Shown here: positions 25,793-35,260 of the stretch, piece by piece | Numbering within the stretch: the stretch's first letter is position 1 | How the letters are laid out: every line of letters starts with the position of its first letter | NCBI RefSeq assembly: GCF_022899245.1 | Contig: NZ_JALJAZ010000001.1 | Span: 1,209,501 to 1,273,500, forward strand | Direction of reading: 5' to 3' | DNA from: Falsirhodobacter halotolerans | GTDB taxonomy: Bacteria > Pseudomonadota > Alphaproteobacteria > Rhodobacterales > Rhodobacteraceae | DNA: 64,000 bases | Notes under the pieces: generated by a model | Seen by the model: the letters and a program-made list of their open reading frames with translations, nothing else | Databases searched by the model: none | What the model was told of the DNA's origin: nothing | Translations under genes and position numbers: made by a program

Positions 25793-27006
25793 AGCGGCTC
25801 CTGCGCAAGGCCGCCAATCTCGTGTTCCGGGGGCGGGACATGGAACGCGTCTCGACCGGCGGCGGCGGCGGATCGGAGGCGGGAGAACAGGTGAACGAGA
25901 CCACGGCCCTCGGCTTGTCCGCCGTCTGGGCCTGCGTCAGTCTTCTGAGCGGCACCATCGCCTCGATGCCGCTCATGGTCTATCGCACGGGGCGGGACGG
26001 CAAGCGTCAGCTGAATCGGGGGCATGCGCTCTATGCGATCCTGCATGACAGCCCGAACTACGACCAGACGGCGATGGACTTCTGGGAGTTCATGAACGCC
26101 GCCCTGGAACTCTGGGGCAATGCCTATGCCCGGATCGTGCGTGGCACGGCGGGGCAGGTGATCGGCCTCGTGCCGATCGCGCCGTCAATCGTCTCGGTGC
26201 GTCGGCGCGGGTCGGGCACGCTGGAATACCGCTGGTCAGCGGAGGGGGTGGCGCATGTCGAGACTGACGAGAACGTGCTGCACATCCGGGGCTTTGGCGG
26301 GCATCCTCTCGGGGGCATGTCTCCCCTCAGCTTCCAGCGCAACACGTTCGGCATGGCGCAGGCGATCGACAAGACGGTGGGGGCCACGTTCCGCAACGGG
26401 ATGCGGCCCTCGGGGGCGCTGGTGTTCTCGGACTTCCTGACCCCCGAGAATCGCGAAATTGCCGAGACGCGGCTGGTCGATAAGTTCATGGGCGCGCAAA
26501 ATGCCGGGCGTCCCATGGTCCTAGAGGGCGGGGTGACGTGGCTGCCGATGACCATGAACCCCGACGATGCGCAGATGGTCGAGGCGCGGGGCATGTCGAT
26601 CGAGGACATCTGCCGCGTCTTCGGGGTGCCGCCATTCATGATCGGCCACAGCGGCGACATGAAGGGCTGGGGCACGGGACTGGAGCAGCAGACGCTGGGT
26701 TTCCAGAAGTTCACCCTGCGCCGTCGGTTGAAGCGGATCGAGGCGGCGCTGATGAAGCAGCTGCTGACCCCCGCCGAACGGGCGGCGGGCGTGGTCATCG
26801 AGTTTAACCTCGAAGGCCTGCTGCGCGGCGACAGCGCGGCGCGGACGGCGTTCTACGCCTCGGCCCTGTCCAACGGCTGGATGACGATCAACGAGGTCCG
26901 GTCGCTTGAGAACATGGAGCCGGTGACGGGCGGGGATGTGCCCCGCATGCAGATCCAGAACGTCCCGATCACCGAGGCGGGCAAGATCAAGGAGATCACC
27001 CGATGA
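25789..27006 (+). CDS. Portal protein, HK97 family
   Basis: 405 residues from ATG 25789. Forms the dodecameric gate for DNA at the capsid vertex. Matches: TALGLSAVWACVSLLSGTIASMPL, FWEFMNAALELWGNAYARI, FRNGMRPSGAL and the GVPPFMIGH segment near residue 280. Tightly packed between terL and the protease, both with ATGA overlaps. Confidence 0.95.
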   Translation: MKRLLRKAANLVFRGRDMERVSTGGGGGSEAGEQVNETTALGLSAVWACVSLLSGTIASMPLMVYRTGRDGKRQLNRGHALYAILHDSPNYDQTAMDFWEFMNAALELWGNAYARIVRGTAGQVIGLVPIAPSIVSVRRRGSGTLEYRWSAEGVAHVETDENVLHIRGFGGHPLGGMSPLSFQRNTFGMAQAIDKTVGATFRNGMRPSGALVFSDFLTPENREIAETRLVDKFMGAQNAGRPMVLEGGVTWLPMTMNPDDAQMVEARGMSIEDICRVFGVPPFMIGHSGDMKGWGTGLEQQTLGFQKFTLRRRLKRIEAALMKQLLTPAERAAGVVIEFNLEGLLRGDSAARTAFYASALSNGWMTINEVRSLENMEPVTGGDVPRMQIQNVPITEAGKIKEITR

Positions 27007-27659
27007 TGGAAACGAAGGACTTCGCGCTTGAGCTGAAGGAGATCAGCCCGGACGGCGTGGTTGAGGGCTATGCCGCGATCTTCGGCAATATCGATCTCGG
27101 CGGCGACCGTCTGTCGCCCGGGGCGTTTGTCGAGGGTCTGGCGGCCGCCACCAAGGCCAAGCGGACGATCAAGATGCTCTGGCAGCATGATCCCTCCGCC
27201 CCGATCGGCGTGTGGGATGATCTGGTGGAGGATCGGCGCGGCCTGAAGGTCAAGGGCCGGATGATCATGGACGTGCCCAAGGCCAAGGAGGTCCATGCCC
27301 TGATGAAGGGTGGGGCGATCGGCGGGCTGTCGATGGGCTACCGCGTCACCCGGTGGGAATACGAGGAGAAGATCCGCGTCCTGCACGAGGTCGATCTCTA
27401 CGAGGTCTCCGCCGTGACCTTCCCGATGAACGAGAAGGCCCGGATCACCGCCGTCAAATCGGACGGGATCGAGGACATCGTAACGAAGCTCGCAGCCGGG
27501 GATCGGCTGACCGAGCGGGAGTTCGAACGCATGGCCAAGGGACTTGGCCTGTCGAACTCGCAGGCGGAGCGCGCCGCGCGCATCCACCTGAAGGGGCAGG
27601 GGGAACCTGCCACAGCGGCGAATGACGTGGCCCAATTCCTGGCCGCGCTCCGGGCCTGA
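27003..27659 (+). CDS. Prohead protease, HK97 (S78) family
   Basis: 218 residues. Matures the procapsid by cutting the capsid protein N-terminus. Visible: GVVEGYAAIFGNIDLGGDRLSPGAF, the catalytic His in MLWQHDPSAPIG and catalytic Ser in GGLSMGY. Next to the major capsid gene, 29 bp apart. Confidence 0.95.
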   Translation: MMETKDFALELKEISPDGVVEGYAAIFGNIDLGGDRLSPGAFVEGLAAATKAKRTIKMLWQHDPSAPIGVWDDLVEDRRGLKVKGRMIMDVPKAKEVHALMKGGAIGGLSMGYRVTRWEYEEKIRVLHEVDLYEVSAVTFPMNEKARITAVKSDGIEDIVTKLAAGDRLTEREFERMAKGLGLSNSQAERAARIHLKGQGEPATAANDVAQFLAALRA

Positions 27660-27688
27660 GGCCCATCACCCATATCTGGAGGTTCCCC

Positions 27689-28894
27689 ATGGAACAGAAA
27701 TCGGTCGCCGAGATGGCGACGGAAATCAAAACCGCGTTCGAAACCAAGCTCGACGGCGTCAAGGAACAGGCCGAAAAGGCCTTGGCCGATGCCGCCGCCG
27801 GCAAGGAGCTGAACGCCGCGACGAAGGAATCGCTCGACGTCGCGCTGACCGAGATGAACGGTCTGAAGGCGCAGATTACCGCGCTGGAGCAGAAGGCCGC
27901 GCGGGGCGGTGGCGATGATGTCGACACCCGCACCTTGGGCCAGAAGTTCGCCGAGCAGGACGAGTTCAAGTCCATGTCGAACATGCCGCGCAACGGGCAG
28001 GCGGTCAGCATGGAAGTGAAGGCCGACATCACCACCGCTCGCAACGACGCGGCGGGCTCGGTCGGGGCCGCCATTCTGCCGAACCGCCTGCCGGGTATTC
28101 TGGCCCTGCCGCAGCAGCGCCTGACCATCCGTCAGCTCTTGATGCCGGGCCGCACCGACGGGCCGCTGATCCAGTATCTGCAGGAGACGGGGTTCACCAA
28201 CAACGCGGCCCCCGTGGCCGAAGGGGCCCTGAAGCCGCAGTCGGACATCAAGCTGGGCGACAAGAGCATCACCACCAAGGTGCTGGCGCACTGGTTCCGC
28301 GTGTCGAAGCAGACGCTGTCGGACGTGGCCCAGATCGAGTCGCTGATCGACACGCGCCTGCTGTTCGGCCTCCAGCTCGTGGAAGAGCGCCAGATGCTCT
28401 ATGGCGATGGTACGGGCGAGAACCTGTTGGGCATCGTGCCGCAGGCCACGCCCTATGCCGTGCCGACCGGGGCGCGGCCCGCGAGCCAGACGCTCGATGT
28501 GCTGCGCCTGGCGATGCTTCAGGCGGCGCTGGCCGAATTCCCCGCCACGGGCCACGTGCTGAACCCGATCGACTGGGACAACATCATCGGTCTGAAAGAT
28601 ACCGACGGGCGCTACATCATCGGCAATCCGCAGGGCACGGCCACGCCGACTCTCTGGGGCATTCCGGTCGTCGCAACCCCGGCGATGACGGTGGGCAAGT
28701 TCCTGACCGGGGCCTTCCAGCTGGGCGCGCAGATCTTCGACCAGTGGACCAGCCGCATCGAGGTCGGGTTCCAGAACGACGACTTCGTGCGCAACAAGGT
28801 CACGATCCTGGCCGAGGAGCGTCTGGCGCTGGCGGTCTATCGCCCCGAGGCCTTCATCTACGGCGACACCGCCGTCGCACCTGCCGGGGGCTGA
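27689..28894 (+). CDS. Major capsid protein, HK97 family
   Basis: 401 residues. An N-terminal coiled-coil delta domain (about 1-75, scaffold, likely removed by the prohead protease) precedes the HK97 fold, with GGGDDVDTRTLGQKF near the expected cut. Further hallmarks: MLYGDGTGENLLGI and RYIIGNPQGTATPTLWGIPVV. Start follows TCTGGAGG. Confidence 0.95.
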   Translation: MEQKSVAEMATEIKTAFETKLDGVKEQAEKALADAAAGKELNAATKESLDVALTEMNGLKAQITALEQKAARGGGDDVDTRTLGQKFAEQDEFKSMSNMPRNGQAVSMEVKADITTARNDAAGSVGAAILPNRLPGILALPQQRLTIRQLLMPGRTDGPLIQYLQETGFTNNAAPVAEGALKPQSDIKLGDKSITTKVLAHWFRVSKQTLSDVAQIESLIDTRLLFGLQLVEERQMLYGDGTGENLLGIVPQATPYAVPTGARPASQTLDVLRLAMLQAALAEFPATGHVLNPIDWDNIIGLKDTDGRYIIGNPQGTATPTLWGIPVVATPAMTVGKFLTGAFQLGAQIFDQWTSRIEVGFQNDDFVRNKVTILAEERLALAVYRPEAFIYGDTAVAPAGG

Positions 28895-28953
28895 TCCGCG
28901 CCGTATCACGGGCGGTGCCGCCGCCCGTGATCCTTCCCCACAGGAGAGATGAC

Positions 28954-29178
28954 ATGGAGTACAAGGTTTTGCGTCACCATGACGGTGATCGCGCCTACGC
29001 CCCCGGCGATACCCGCACGGCGGTGCCCGGGGATGTGGCCCATTTGGTCGGCAAGGTTCTGGTCGAGGCCAATCTGGAGAAGGGACCGGTCGTGCCCCTC
29101 GGCACCGATGGCGCAGCCGAGGGGCCGGACCCCGCGCCCGAGCCGGAGCAGGCGGCGAAAGGGCGGAAGCGGACATGA
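28954..29178 (+). CDS. Small head-region protein
   Basis: 74 residues, MEYKVLRHHDGDRAYAPGD followed by DVAHLVGKVLV and a Pro/Glu-rich tail ending in basic residues. The binding site AGGAGAG precedes the ATG. Such a small SH3-like or capsid-accessory protein often follows the major capsid gene in Rhodobacteraceae phages; function unproven. Overlaps the connector gene by 4 bp. Confidence 0.65.
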   Translation: MEYKVLRHHDGDRAYAPGDTRTAVPGDVAHLVGKVLVEANLEKGPVVPLGTDGAAEGPDPAPEPEQAAKGRKRT

Positions 29179-29747
29179 GAGGGCATCCTCCGGTCCGCAT
29201 CACCGATCCCGCGGCGGAGCCGATCCCGCTGGCGGATGTGATGGCGCATCTTCGCGTCGACGGGCCGGAGGAGGGCATCTACATTGCCGGGCTGGTTCTT
29301 GCGGCCTACGAGTATCTCGACGGTCCCTCCGGCATTCTCGGACGGCATCTCCTGCCACAGGTCTGGCAGCAGGACTTCGACGGCTTCGCGGCCGAAATGG
29401 TCATCGATCTGACACCGGTGCGCGCGGTGCGCAGCGTGACGTGGCGCAACGCTTCGGGCGCCATGATCCCCGTCGAGGGGGCGCGGCTGATGACCTCCGC
29501 CGGGCGGGTGTTTCTGTGCGCGCCGGTGGGGCAAGACTGGCCCGCCGCCCCGCGCGGCGAGACCGTGGTTCGGGTTACGGTCGAGGCGGGCTATCCCCGG
29601 ATGCCGATGCCGATCCGGCAGGCGATCCTGCTGCTGGTCGGGCATTGGTATGCGAACCGCGAGGCGGTGGCGGGTGGGGGCGCGATGACGGCCATTCCGC
29701 TTGGGGTCGAACGGCTGATCACGCCGTACCGACGGCCAGCGGTCTGA
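29175..29747 (+). CDS. Head-tail connector protein (gp6-like)
   Basis: 190 residues. The pattern PIPLADVMAHLRVDGPEEGIYIAGLVLAAYEYLDG at the N-terminus and QAILLLVGHWYANREAV at the C-terminus is the phage gp6-like connector signature (HK97 gp6/SPP1 gp15). It should form the ring between portal and tail. Confidence 0.85.
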   Translation: MRGHPPVRITDPAAEPIPLADVMAHLRVDGPEEGIYIAGLVLAAYEYLDGPSGILGRHLLPQVWQQDFDGFAAEMVIDLTPVRAVRSVTWRNASGAMIPVEGARLMTSAGRVFLCAPVGQDWPAAPRGETVVRVTVEAGYPRMPMPIRQAILLLVGHWYANREAVAGGGAMTAIPLGVERLITPYRRPAV

Positions 29748-30091
29748 TGCGGGCGGGCGCGCTTGATCGGCGCATCCAGATCCTGCGATCGGACCGGGTC
29801 GATGACGGTTATGCCGAGGTGGAAACGGACTGGGCACCGGTAGGCTATCCGTTGTGGGCCAGCCGCACCGATGTCAGCGACGGCGAGAAGATGCAGTCGC
29901 AGACGAAACTCTCGGAGCGCATGGCGCGGTTCGTGGTGCGCAGCACGTCCTTCACCCGCACCATCGCCTCGACCGATCGGCTGATATGCGAAGGCCTGAC
30001 CTTCTACATTCTCGGCGTGAAGGAACTTGATCGCCGGGCATCGCTCGAAATCACCGCCAGTGCGAGGTCGGACCGTGGCTCGGCGCGGTGA
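29747..30091 (+). CDS. Head-tail adaptor / head closure protein
   Basis: 114 residues: MRAGALDRRIQILRSDRVDDGYAEVETDWA at the start and FYILGVKELDRRASLEITASA at the end, the SPP1 gp16-like head-closure pattern. Starts at TGATG with the connector stop. Position between connector and gp10-like gene agrees. Confidence 0.85.
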   Translation: MRAGALDRRIQILRSDRVDDGYAEVETDWAPVGYPLWASRTDVSDGEKMQSQTKLSERMARFVVRSTSFTRTIASTDRLICEGLTFYILGVKELDRRASLEITASARSDRGSAR

Positions 30092-30098
30092 GGTCTGG

Positions 30099-30662
30099 AT
30101 GAAGCTCGACGGTGTTAAAGAGCTTCAGGCCGCCATGGAGCAGATCGCCGTCAAGTCGACGCGGACGGCGGTCATGCGGCGGGCGCTGACCAAGGCGGCC
30201 GAACCGATGCGGGCCAAGGCCGAACTCTTCGCGCCGCGTCGGTTCGGGGATCTGGCGGACGCCATCCAGATCAGCGCCCGTTCGGTGGGCGAGGTGGGCA
30301 ACGCGGCCTACTCCGCCTTCATGAAGGATGCGGCGATGGATGCCAAATCCCTCGGCACCACCTTCGATGCCGCCAGCGCCAAGGCCGGTGCGCTGGATGC
30401 CATGATTTCGGCCCGGCGCGAGGCCAAGGCGCGGGGCGTCAATCCGGCGGTGGCCATCTATATGGGACCAGTCGTCAGCGCGGGCGTCTTCTACGCCGTG
30501 TTCCAGGAGTTCGGAACGAAGCACCACACGCCGGACCCGTTTATGCGACCGGCCTTCGATGCGGAGGCAGGGCCCACCATCGAGCGGGTGAAGCCGCTGC
30601 TGCGGCAGGAAATCGACAAGGCGGTCGCCCGTATCGCCAAACGCGCGGCACGAGGACGCTGA
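30099..30662 (+). CDS. HK97 gp10-like tail protein
   Basis: 187 residues from ATG 30099 (GAGGTC 5 bp before); a GTG at 30075 would add eight residues and is also possible. Matches HK97 gp10: LDGVKELQAAMEQI, KAEPM-like AAEPMRAKAELFAPRR, and the C-terminal FQEFGTKHHTPDPFMRPAFDA. Connects tail to the head completion proteins. Confidence 0.85.
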   Translation: MKLDGVKELQAAMEQIAVKSTRTAVMRRALTKAAEPMRAKAELFAPRRFGDLADAIQISARSVGEVGNAAYSAFMKDAAMDAKSLGTTFDAASAKAGALDAMISARREAKARGVNPAVAIYMGPVVSAGVFYAVFQEFGTKHHTPDPFMRPAFDAEAGPTIERVKPLLRQEIDKAVARIAKRAARGR

Positions 30663-30663
30663 C

Positions 30664-31023
30664 ATGGAAAAGGCCTTCCGGACACTCGTCCGCACGTTGA
30701 CCGACGTGCCGGTCTCCTTCGGCATTCTGGCATCCGGCACCGATGCCCCGGCGGTGGTGCTGAACACGATCAGCGACACCGAGGATCACCACATGCGCGG
30801 GCCGGACGGCCTGTCCCGCGCCCGCATCCAGCTCGATGTTTACGCCCCGACTTATGGCGCGGCCAAGACTTTGAGCGAAAGCCTGCGGCGGGGCCTGAAC
30901 GGGCATCGCGGCGGGATCTTCCAGGGCGTGTTCCTCGACGGCGTGAGGGACCGCTACGACACCGGCGACACGACGCCCCTGCATCGTGTCTCGCTCGACT
31001 TCCGTATCCTGTATCAGAGGTAA
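30664..31023 (+). CDS. Tail completion protein, DUF3168 type
   Basis: 119 residues. VSFGILASGTDAPAVVLNTISDTEDHHM and ARIQLDVYAPTYGAAKTLSE are the DUF3168 pattern (tail terminator, like lambda gpU region proteins). Directly between gp10-like and tail-tube genes. Confidence 0.82.
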   Translation: MEKAFRTLVRTLTDVPVSFGILASGTDAPAVVLNTISDTEDHHMRGPDGLSRARIQLDVYAPTYGAAKTLSESLRRGLNGHRGGIFQGVFLDGVRDRYDTGDTTPLHRVSLDFRILYQR

Positions 31024-31027
31024 CACC

Positions 31028-31465
31028 ATGCCCGACACATCCCCCGCCGGCCTGATTGGCTACGGCTCCACCGTCCGCATCGGACGCGGGGCCAACCCCG
31101 AATGGACCGATCTCGACCTGATCGGCGACATCGAGATGCCCGACGAACAGGTGGACGAGATCGATGTCACCCACATGCAATCGCCCGGGCGGCGCAAGCA
31201 GTTCATCCCCGGCCTGATCGACGGCGGCGAGGTGGCGGTGCCGATGAACTACATCCCCGGCAGCGCGAGCGATCAGATGCTCAAGGAGCTGAAGGCCTCG
31301 GGAGAGGTCGTGCTGATCGAAATCACGTTGCCCGCGGTTGCGCCGGCGGCCGCGATCCCGGAAGTCTTCGCGGGCTATCTCAGCGGTTACGCCCGCACGG
31401 CCCCGGTCAACGACAAGATGACGGCGACGGCGACGTTCCGTCTGTCGGAGGCGGTGGAGGTCTGA
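31028..31465 (+). CDS. Phage tail tube protein
   Basis: 145 residues from ATG 31028. Beta-rich sequence with IGDIEMPDEQVDEIDVTHMQSPGRRKQFIPGLIDGGEV, typical of siphovirus tail-tube proteins (TP901-1/lambda V-like). Its stop and the ATG of the chaperone gene share one base (TGATG). Confidence 0.85.
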   Translation: MPDTSPAGLIGYGSTVRIGRGANPEWTDLDLIGDIEMPDEQVDEIDVTHMQSPGRRKQFIPGLIDGGEVAVPMNYIPGSASDQMLKELKASGEVVLIEITLPAVAPAAAIPEVFAGYLSGYARTAPVNDKMTATATFRLSEAVEV

Positions 31466-31818
31466 TGAAGAACCGGTTTTTGGGAGAGGTAACCGTCGAG
31501 CTTGACGGTGAGACCTACACACTGCGCATGGATATGAATGCCATGATCCTCTTTGAGGATATGACCGGGAAGGACCCGTTCAAAGCCTTTGAGATGGCCG
31601 AGGAAGGCAATGCCGACATGAGGCTGTTGCGATCGATCGGGCATGCCATGCTGATGAAACACCATCCCGACGCGACAATCGAATTGGCCGGAGAAATCAT
31701 CTCGTCGGACATAAATGCAATCGGACGGGCTTTGCAGGCCGCATCGCCTGAGGTTGGTACCGGTTCCGGGGTCAAACCTGCGGGAAAGACGGGGGCCGGG
31801 CGGACGCGCGTCCGCTGA
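31465..31818 (+). CDS. Tail assembly chaperone G
   Basis: 117 residues in the unshifted product: FLGEVTVELDGETYTLRMDMNAMILFEDMTGKDPF at the N-terminus matches the G-type chaperones that coat the tape measure during tail assembly. The frame ends at 31818, but a slippery heptamer at 31782 allows part of the ribosomes to continue into the T frame. Confidence 0.85.
   Translation: MKNRFLGEVTVELDGETYTLRMDMNAMILFEDMTGKDPFKAFEMAEEGNADMRLLRSIGHAMLMKHHPDATIELAGEIISSDINAIGRALQAASPEVGTGSGVKPAGKTGAGRTRVR
31782..31788 (+). other. Programmed -1 frameshift site GGGAAAG
   Basis: G GGA AAG in the reading frame of the G gene (codons GCG GGA AAG), the ideal X-XXY-YYZ form and identical to the heptamer used in lambda G/GT. 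The -1 frame is closed by a TGA at 31749-31751 and open from there to 32157, so the shift must lie in a window of about 65 bases that contains this site. Confidence 0.85.
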
Positions 31819-32159
31819 CCATTCCGGCCCTGCTCAAAGCTTATGTCGAGGCGGGGTTCGATCCCGCCGCCTTCTGGGATCTAACCTTGCGGCTCTACCA
31901 GATCCACATGGCGGGGGCGGCGGCGCGTCTGACTCGCGAACGCGAGCAGAGCGTGACCGCCGCCTACCTCGCCGCGGGGCTCACCCGCATGAAGAAGATG
32001 CCCAGGCTTTCTGACCTGCTCAAGCCTCCGGGTGCGGCGGTCGATGTCGGCTTGGCTCTGGGGCTGATGCGCCAGCAGCTCCCAAAGATCACCCTTGCCG
32101 ATTGGCAAAAGAGAGGCACGACCCATGTCATCCAGCGTCATCGGCAATCTGCGGGTTAA
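31788..32159 (+). CDS. Tail assembly chaperone T extension (made by -1 frameshift)
   Basis: 123 codons read only after the shift. The T part runs DGGRADARPLTIPALLKAYVE, then FWDLTLRLYQIHMAGAAARLTRERE and ends shortly after the tape-measure start. FWDLTLRL-helix sequences are typical of the second tail-chaperone part (GTA-type DUF). Full product spans 31465-32159. Confidence 0.8.
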   Translation, partial: DGGRADARPLTIPALLKAYVEAGFDPAAFWDLTLRLYQIHMAGAAARLTREREQSVTAAYLAAGLTRMKKMPRLSDLLKPPGAAVDVGLALGLMRQQLPKITLADWQKRGTTHVIQRHRQSAG

Positions 32160-34593
32160 CCTTGGCCTCAACAGCGCGCAGTTCCAAGGCGGGATGCAGG
32201 GGGCCACGCGCCACGCGCAGTCGTTCCAGGCGAAGATGACCGGGATCGCCACGCGCATCTCGGTAGCCTTTGCCGGGATATTCACGGCCCGCACGGTGGC
32301 CAACGCCGCCGATCAATGGTCGGACCTCTCGGCACGGGTTGGTAACGCCGTGGGCAGCATGGAAGCGGCCCCGGCGGTCATGGACCGCATCAGCCAGATG
32401 GCGCGGAAATCCTATTCTGATTTGGGGCAGACGACCGAGGCCTTTCTCGGCAACAGCACCGCGCTGAAGGAGTTGGGGTTCTCGACCGAGAAGCAGCTCG
32501 ACTTCACCGAGGCGCTGAACAACGCCCTGGTGATCAACGGGGCGCGGGGCGAGCGTGCGGCCTCGGTCACCAAGGCCATCACCGACGCGATGGCGACGGG
32601 CAAGATGGAGGGCGACGGGTTCAACACCGTCCTGAAGGACGGCGATCGGATCGCAAAGGCGCTGGCAGCCGAACTCGGCACCACCGTGGGCGGTCTCCGG
32701 CAGATGCAGAAGGATGGCAAGATCACCGCCGATGTGATCTCGCGCGCCCTTTTAGGCAGTCTGGAAGATCTGCGCCGCGAGGCGGGCGACATGCCCGCGA
32801 CGATTGGCGACGGGATCACGCTGATCCGCAACAGCTTTGTCACGCTGGTCGGCGCGTTCGACCGGGTGTTCATGGCCTCGGGCGGGGTGGCCAATGCCTT
32901 TGTTGCAGTGGCCGATGCCATGTCGTCGCTGGCGACCTTCGTCACGACCCACGGCAACACGATTGCGGCGGTGTTCCAGCAGATCGCCGTTACCGCCGCG
33001 ATTGCGGGCGGGGTGATCGCCACGCGGTATGCCTTCGCTGTCGGGGTCAGCTTTGTGCAGGCCTCCATCTCGGCGGTCCAGCAGACCATCGCGCTCAACA
33101 TCGCCCTCGGGGCCACCAGCCGGACCTCGGCGCTGGCGGCGGGTGCGGTGAAGCTGCTCTCCGGTGCGCTGGTCGCCCTGCGTAGCGCGCTGATCGCCAC
33201 CGGCATCGGGGCGGCGGTGGTGGCGGCCGGGTATCTCGTCAGCAAGTTCATCGATCTGGTGCGGGCATCGGGCGGGTTCGGCAACGCGCTCGGTCTCCTG
33301 AAGGACGTGGCCGTTGACGTCTGGGACCGGATCGGCGCGGGGGCGGCCAGCATAGTCGCCTTAATGGATGCCGCATGGCTCGGGATGAAGTCCGAGTTCA
33401 GCTATGCGCTGCATGACATGCTGGCGACCTTTGCCGGGTTCCTCGGCAAGGTGAATGCCTCGATCAACAAGACCTTCCGCACGAACCTGTCGGAATCACC
33501 CCTCGCCGATGCTCTGACCGATCTGAACCGGGCGGGCAACGATGCCGCCGAAGCGGCCACCGATGCATCCGCGCGGGCCACCGCGGCCTGGGAACGCGCC
33601 CGCGCGCCTCTGGAAAGCCTGGCCGCGATCCGCGACCTGCTGACGAAGCCCACGGATGACATCGTTCCGACGATCCCTGATGTCCCCGGCGGAACGCCCC
33701 CGGGCGGGGCGGGCGATGGGGCCGGAGGCGGGGCGGCGAAGAAGATCAAGGAGGTCGTCGACACCCTGCGCCAGCAGTTCACCATGCTTCAGCAGACCAA
33801 GGGCATGACCGAGGCGCAGGTCACCACGTGGCAGGCGCTGCGGGATGCCGGCGTAGGTGCGGCCTCGGCCATCGGGCGCGAGATCACCAAGCTCACGCAA
33901 GGCATCGCCTCGATGACCGTGCTGAATGATCTGGCCACGCAGCTGAACGAGGCCCGGGCCACGGCCAACATGACGGACCTCGAGACCTCGATCTGGCAGA
34001 AGCAGCAGGAGGCCGGAGTTGATGCGCAATCGGCGAATGGCAAGATCATCGACCAGCAAATGCGCCAGATCCAGAATATGAAGGATCTGAAGTCTGCCAC
34101 GAACCAATGGCGCGACAGCATCGGTGGGGCGTTGTCCGAGTTCATTACCAAGGGCGGCAGCTTCAAGGATGTGCTGAAGTCCATCCTGAGCGGCCTCATG
34201 GATATCATCGCCAACACCGCCTTCAACTCGATGTTCAACAGCCTCGGGTCGGGCGGAGGCTTCGGCAAGATCCTCGGTAGCTTCGGTATCGGAGCCAATG
34301 CCAACGGCACGAACAACTGGCGCGGCGGCTGGTCTTGGGTGAACGAACGGGGAGGGGAGTTGATGAACCTGCCCAAAGGCACGCAGATCATCCCCCATGA
34401 TATCTCGGAGCGCATGGCCGACAGGTCCGGCGGGGATGGGGGATCGCGTGTGCAAATCGTCCCGTCCAAATACTTCGATGCCATCGTCGAAGAGCGGGCC
34501 GGGGCAATCAGCGCCGGGATGCTGGAAGAATACGACAGCGGGCTTGGAGGCAGGGTTCGCCATCACGCCGCCAACCCGAGGAGCCGAGGATAA
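32125..34593 (+). CDS. Tail tape measure protein
   Basis: 822 residues from ATG 32125, preceded by GAGAGG. N-terminal VNLGLNSAQFQGGMQGATRHAQSFQAKM is the lambda-type tape measure start; the middle has hydrophobic helices (about 270-380) and the end carries FGKILGSFGIGANANGTNNWRGG-type residues typical of the lambda_tail_TMP C-terminal domain. Sets tail length: 822 residues suggest a tail of roughly 120 nm by the usual 0.15 nm per residue rule. Confidence 0.92.
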   Translation: MSSSVIGNLRVNLGLNSAQFQGGMQGATRHAQSFQAKMTGIATRISVAFAGIFTARTVANAADQWSDLSARVGNAVGSMEAAPAVMDRISQMARKSYSDLGQTTEAFLGNSTALKELGFSTEKQLDFTEALNNALVINGARGERAASVTKAITDAMATGKMEGDGFNTVLKDGDRIAKALAAELGTTVGGLRQMQKDGKITADVISRALLGSLEDLRREAGDMPATIGDGITLIRNSFVTLVGAFDRVFMASGGVANAFVAVADAMSSLATFVTTHGNTIAAVFQQIAVTAAIAGGVIATRYAFAVGVSFVQASISAVQQTIALNIALGATSRTSALAAGAVKLLSGALVALRSALIATGIGAAVVAAGYLVSKFIDLVRASGGFGNALGLLKDVAVDVWDRIGAGAASIVALMDAAWLGMKSEFSYALHDMLATFAGFLGKVNASINKTFRTNLSESPLADALTDLNRAGNDAAEAATDASARATAAWERARAPLESLAAIRDLLTKPTDDIVPTIPDVPGGTPPGGAGDGAGGGAAKKIKEVVDTLRQQFTMLQQTKGMTEAQVTTWQALRDAGVGAASAIGREITKLTQGIASMTVLNDLATQLNEARATANMTDLETSIWQKQQEAGVDAQSANGKIIDQQMRQIQNMKDLKSATNQWRDSIGGALSEFITKGGSFKDVLKSILSGLMDIIANTAFNSMFNSLGSGGGFGKILGSFGIGANANGTNNWRGGWSWVNERGGELMNLPKGTQIIPHDISERMADRSGGDGGSRVQIVPSKYFDAIVEERAGAISAGMLEEYDSGLGGRVRHHAANPRSRG

Positions 34594-35255
34594 TGGCCTT
34601 CCCCTTCCCGATGCCGGCGGAGAACTTCTTCGCCAGTCTCAAGATCCAGTCCTGCGAGTTCGATCTGACGGAGAATGTCATCTCGAGCGGCTTCACCGAG
34701 GACGGGGACGGGCTGACCGCCCGCCTCGGGGCGCGGCGCTGGCGGGCGTCGATCACGCTCGCGCCCGCCTATTGGGACGATGCCGATGCCACCATGGCGC
34801 GGCTGTCGATCCTGCGCGAGGCGGGGCGCAGTCTCTTCGTCCATCCTGTCCCTCGCGCCTTCCCCCGCCTCGACCCCATGGGTCAAGTGCTGGGAGCGGC
34901 GCAACCGACCATCAGCGGCCTGCCCGCCAATCCCCGCGAGATGCGTCTGACCGGTCTGCCTGCAGGCTACGTTCTGTCAGCGGGGGACGGGTTCTCCTTT
35001 GCCTATGGGGCGAACCCCGTGCGCTATGCCTTCCACCGGATCGTCAGCATGCGGACCGTGGCCAGCGGCACCGGCACGACGCCGGTCTTTGAGGTCACCC
35101 CGGCCCTGCGTCCGGGGGCGTCGATCGGAACGCCGGTGGTGCTGGCGCGACCGTTCTTCAAGGCGGTAATCGTTCCCGGCTCGGCCTCGCCCGGCACCTC
35201 GCGGGGCGGAGTCACGCGCGGCATGGGCTTCGACGTCATTCAAACCCCGAGGTAA
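34593..35255 (+). CDS. Distal tail protein (GTA gp12-position)
   Basis: 220 residues, beta-rich: MAFPFPMPAENFFASLKIQSCEFDLTENVIS, then GARRWRASITLAPAYWDD. Position after the tape measure and before the DUF2163-like gene equals gp12 in the Rhodobacter gene transfer agent, so a distal-tail role is likely. I do not recognise the exact domain. Confidence 0.7.
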   Translation: MAFPFPMPAENFFASLKIQSCEFDLTENVISSGFTEDGDGLTARLGARRWRASITLAPAYWDDADATMARLSILREAGRSLFVHPVPRAFPRLDPMGQVLGAAQPTISGLPANPREMRLTGLPAGYVLSAGDGFSFAYGANPVRYAFHRIVSMRTVASGTGTTPVFEVTPALRPGASIGTPVVLARPFFKAVIVPGSASPGTSRGGVTRGMGFDVIQTPR

Positions 35256-35260
35256 AGGCC

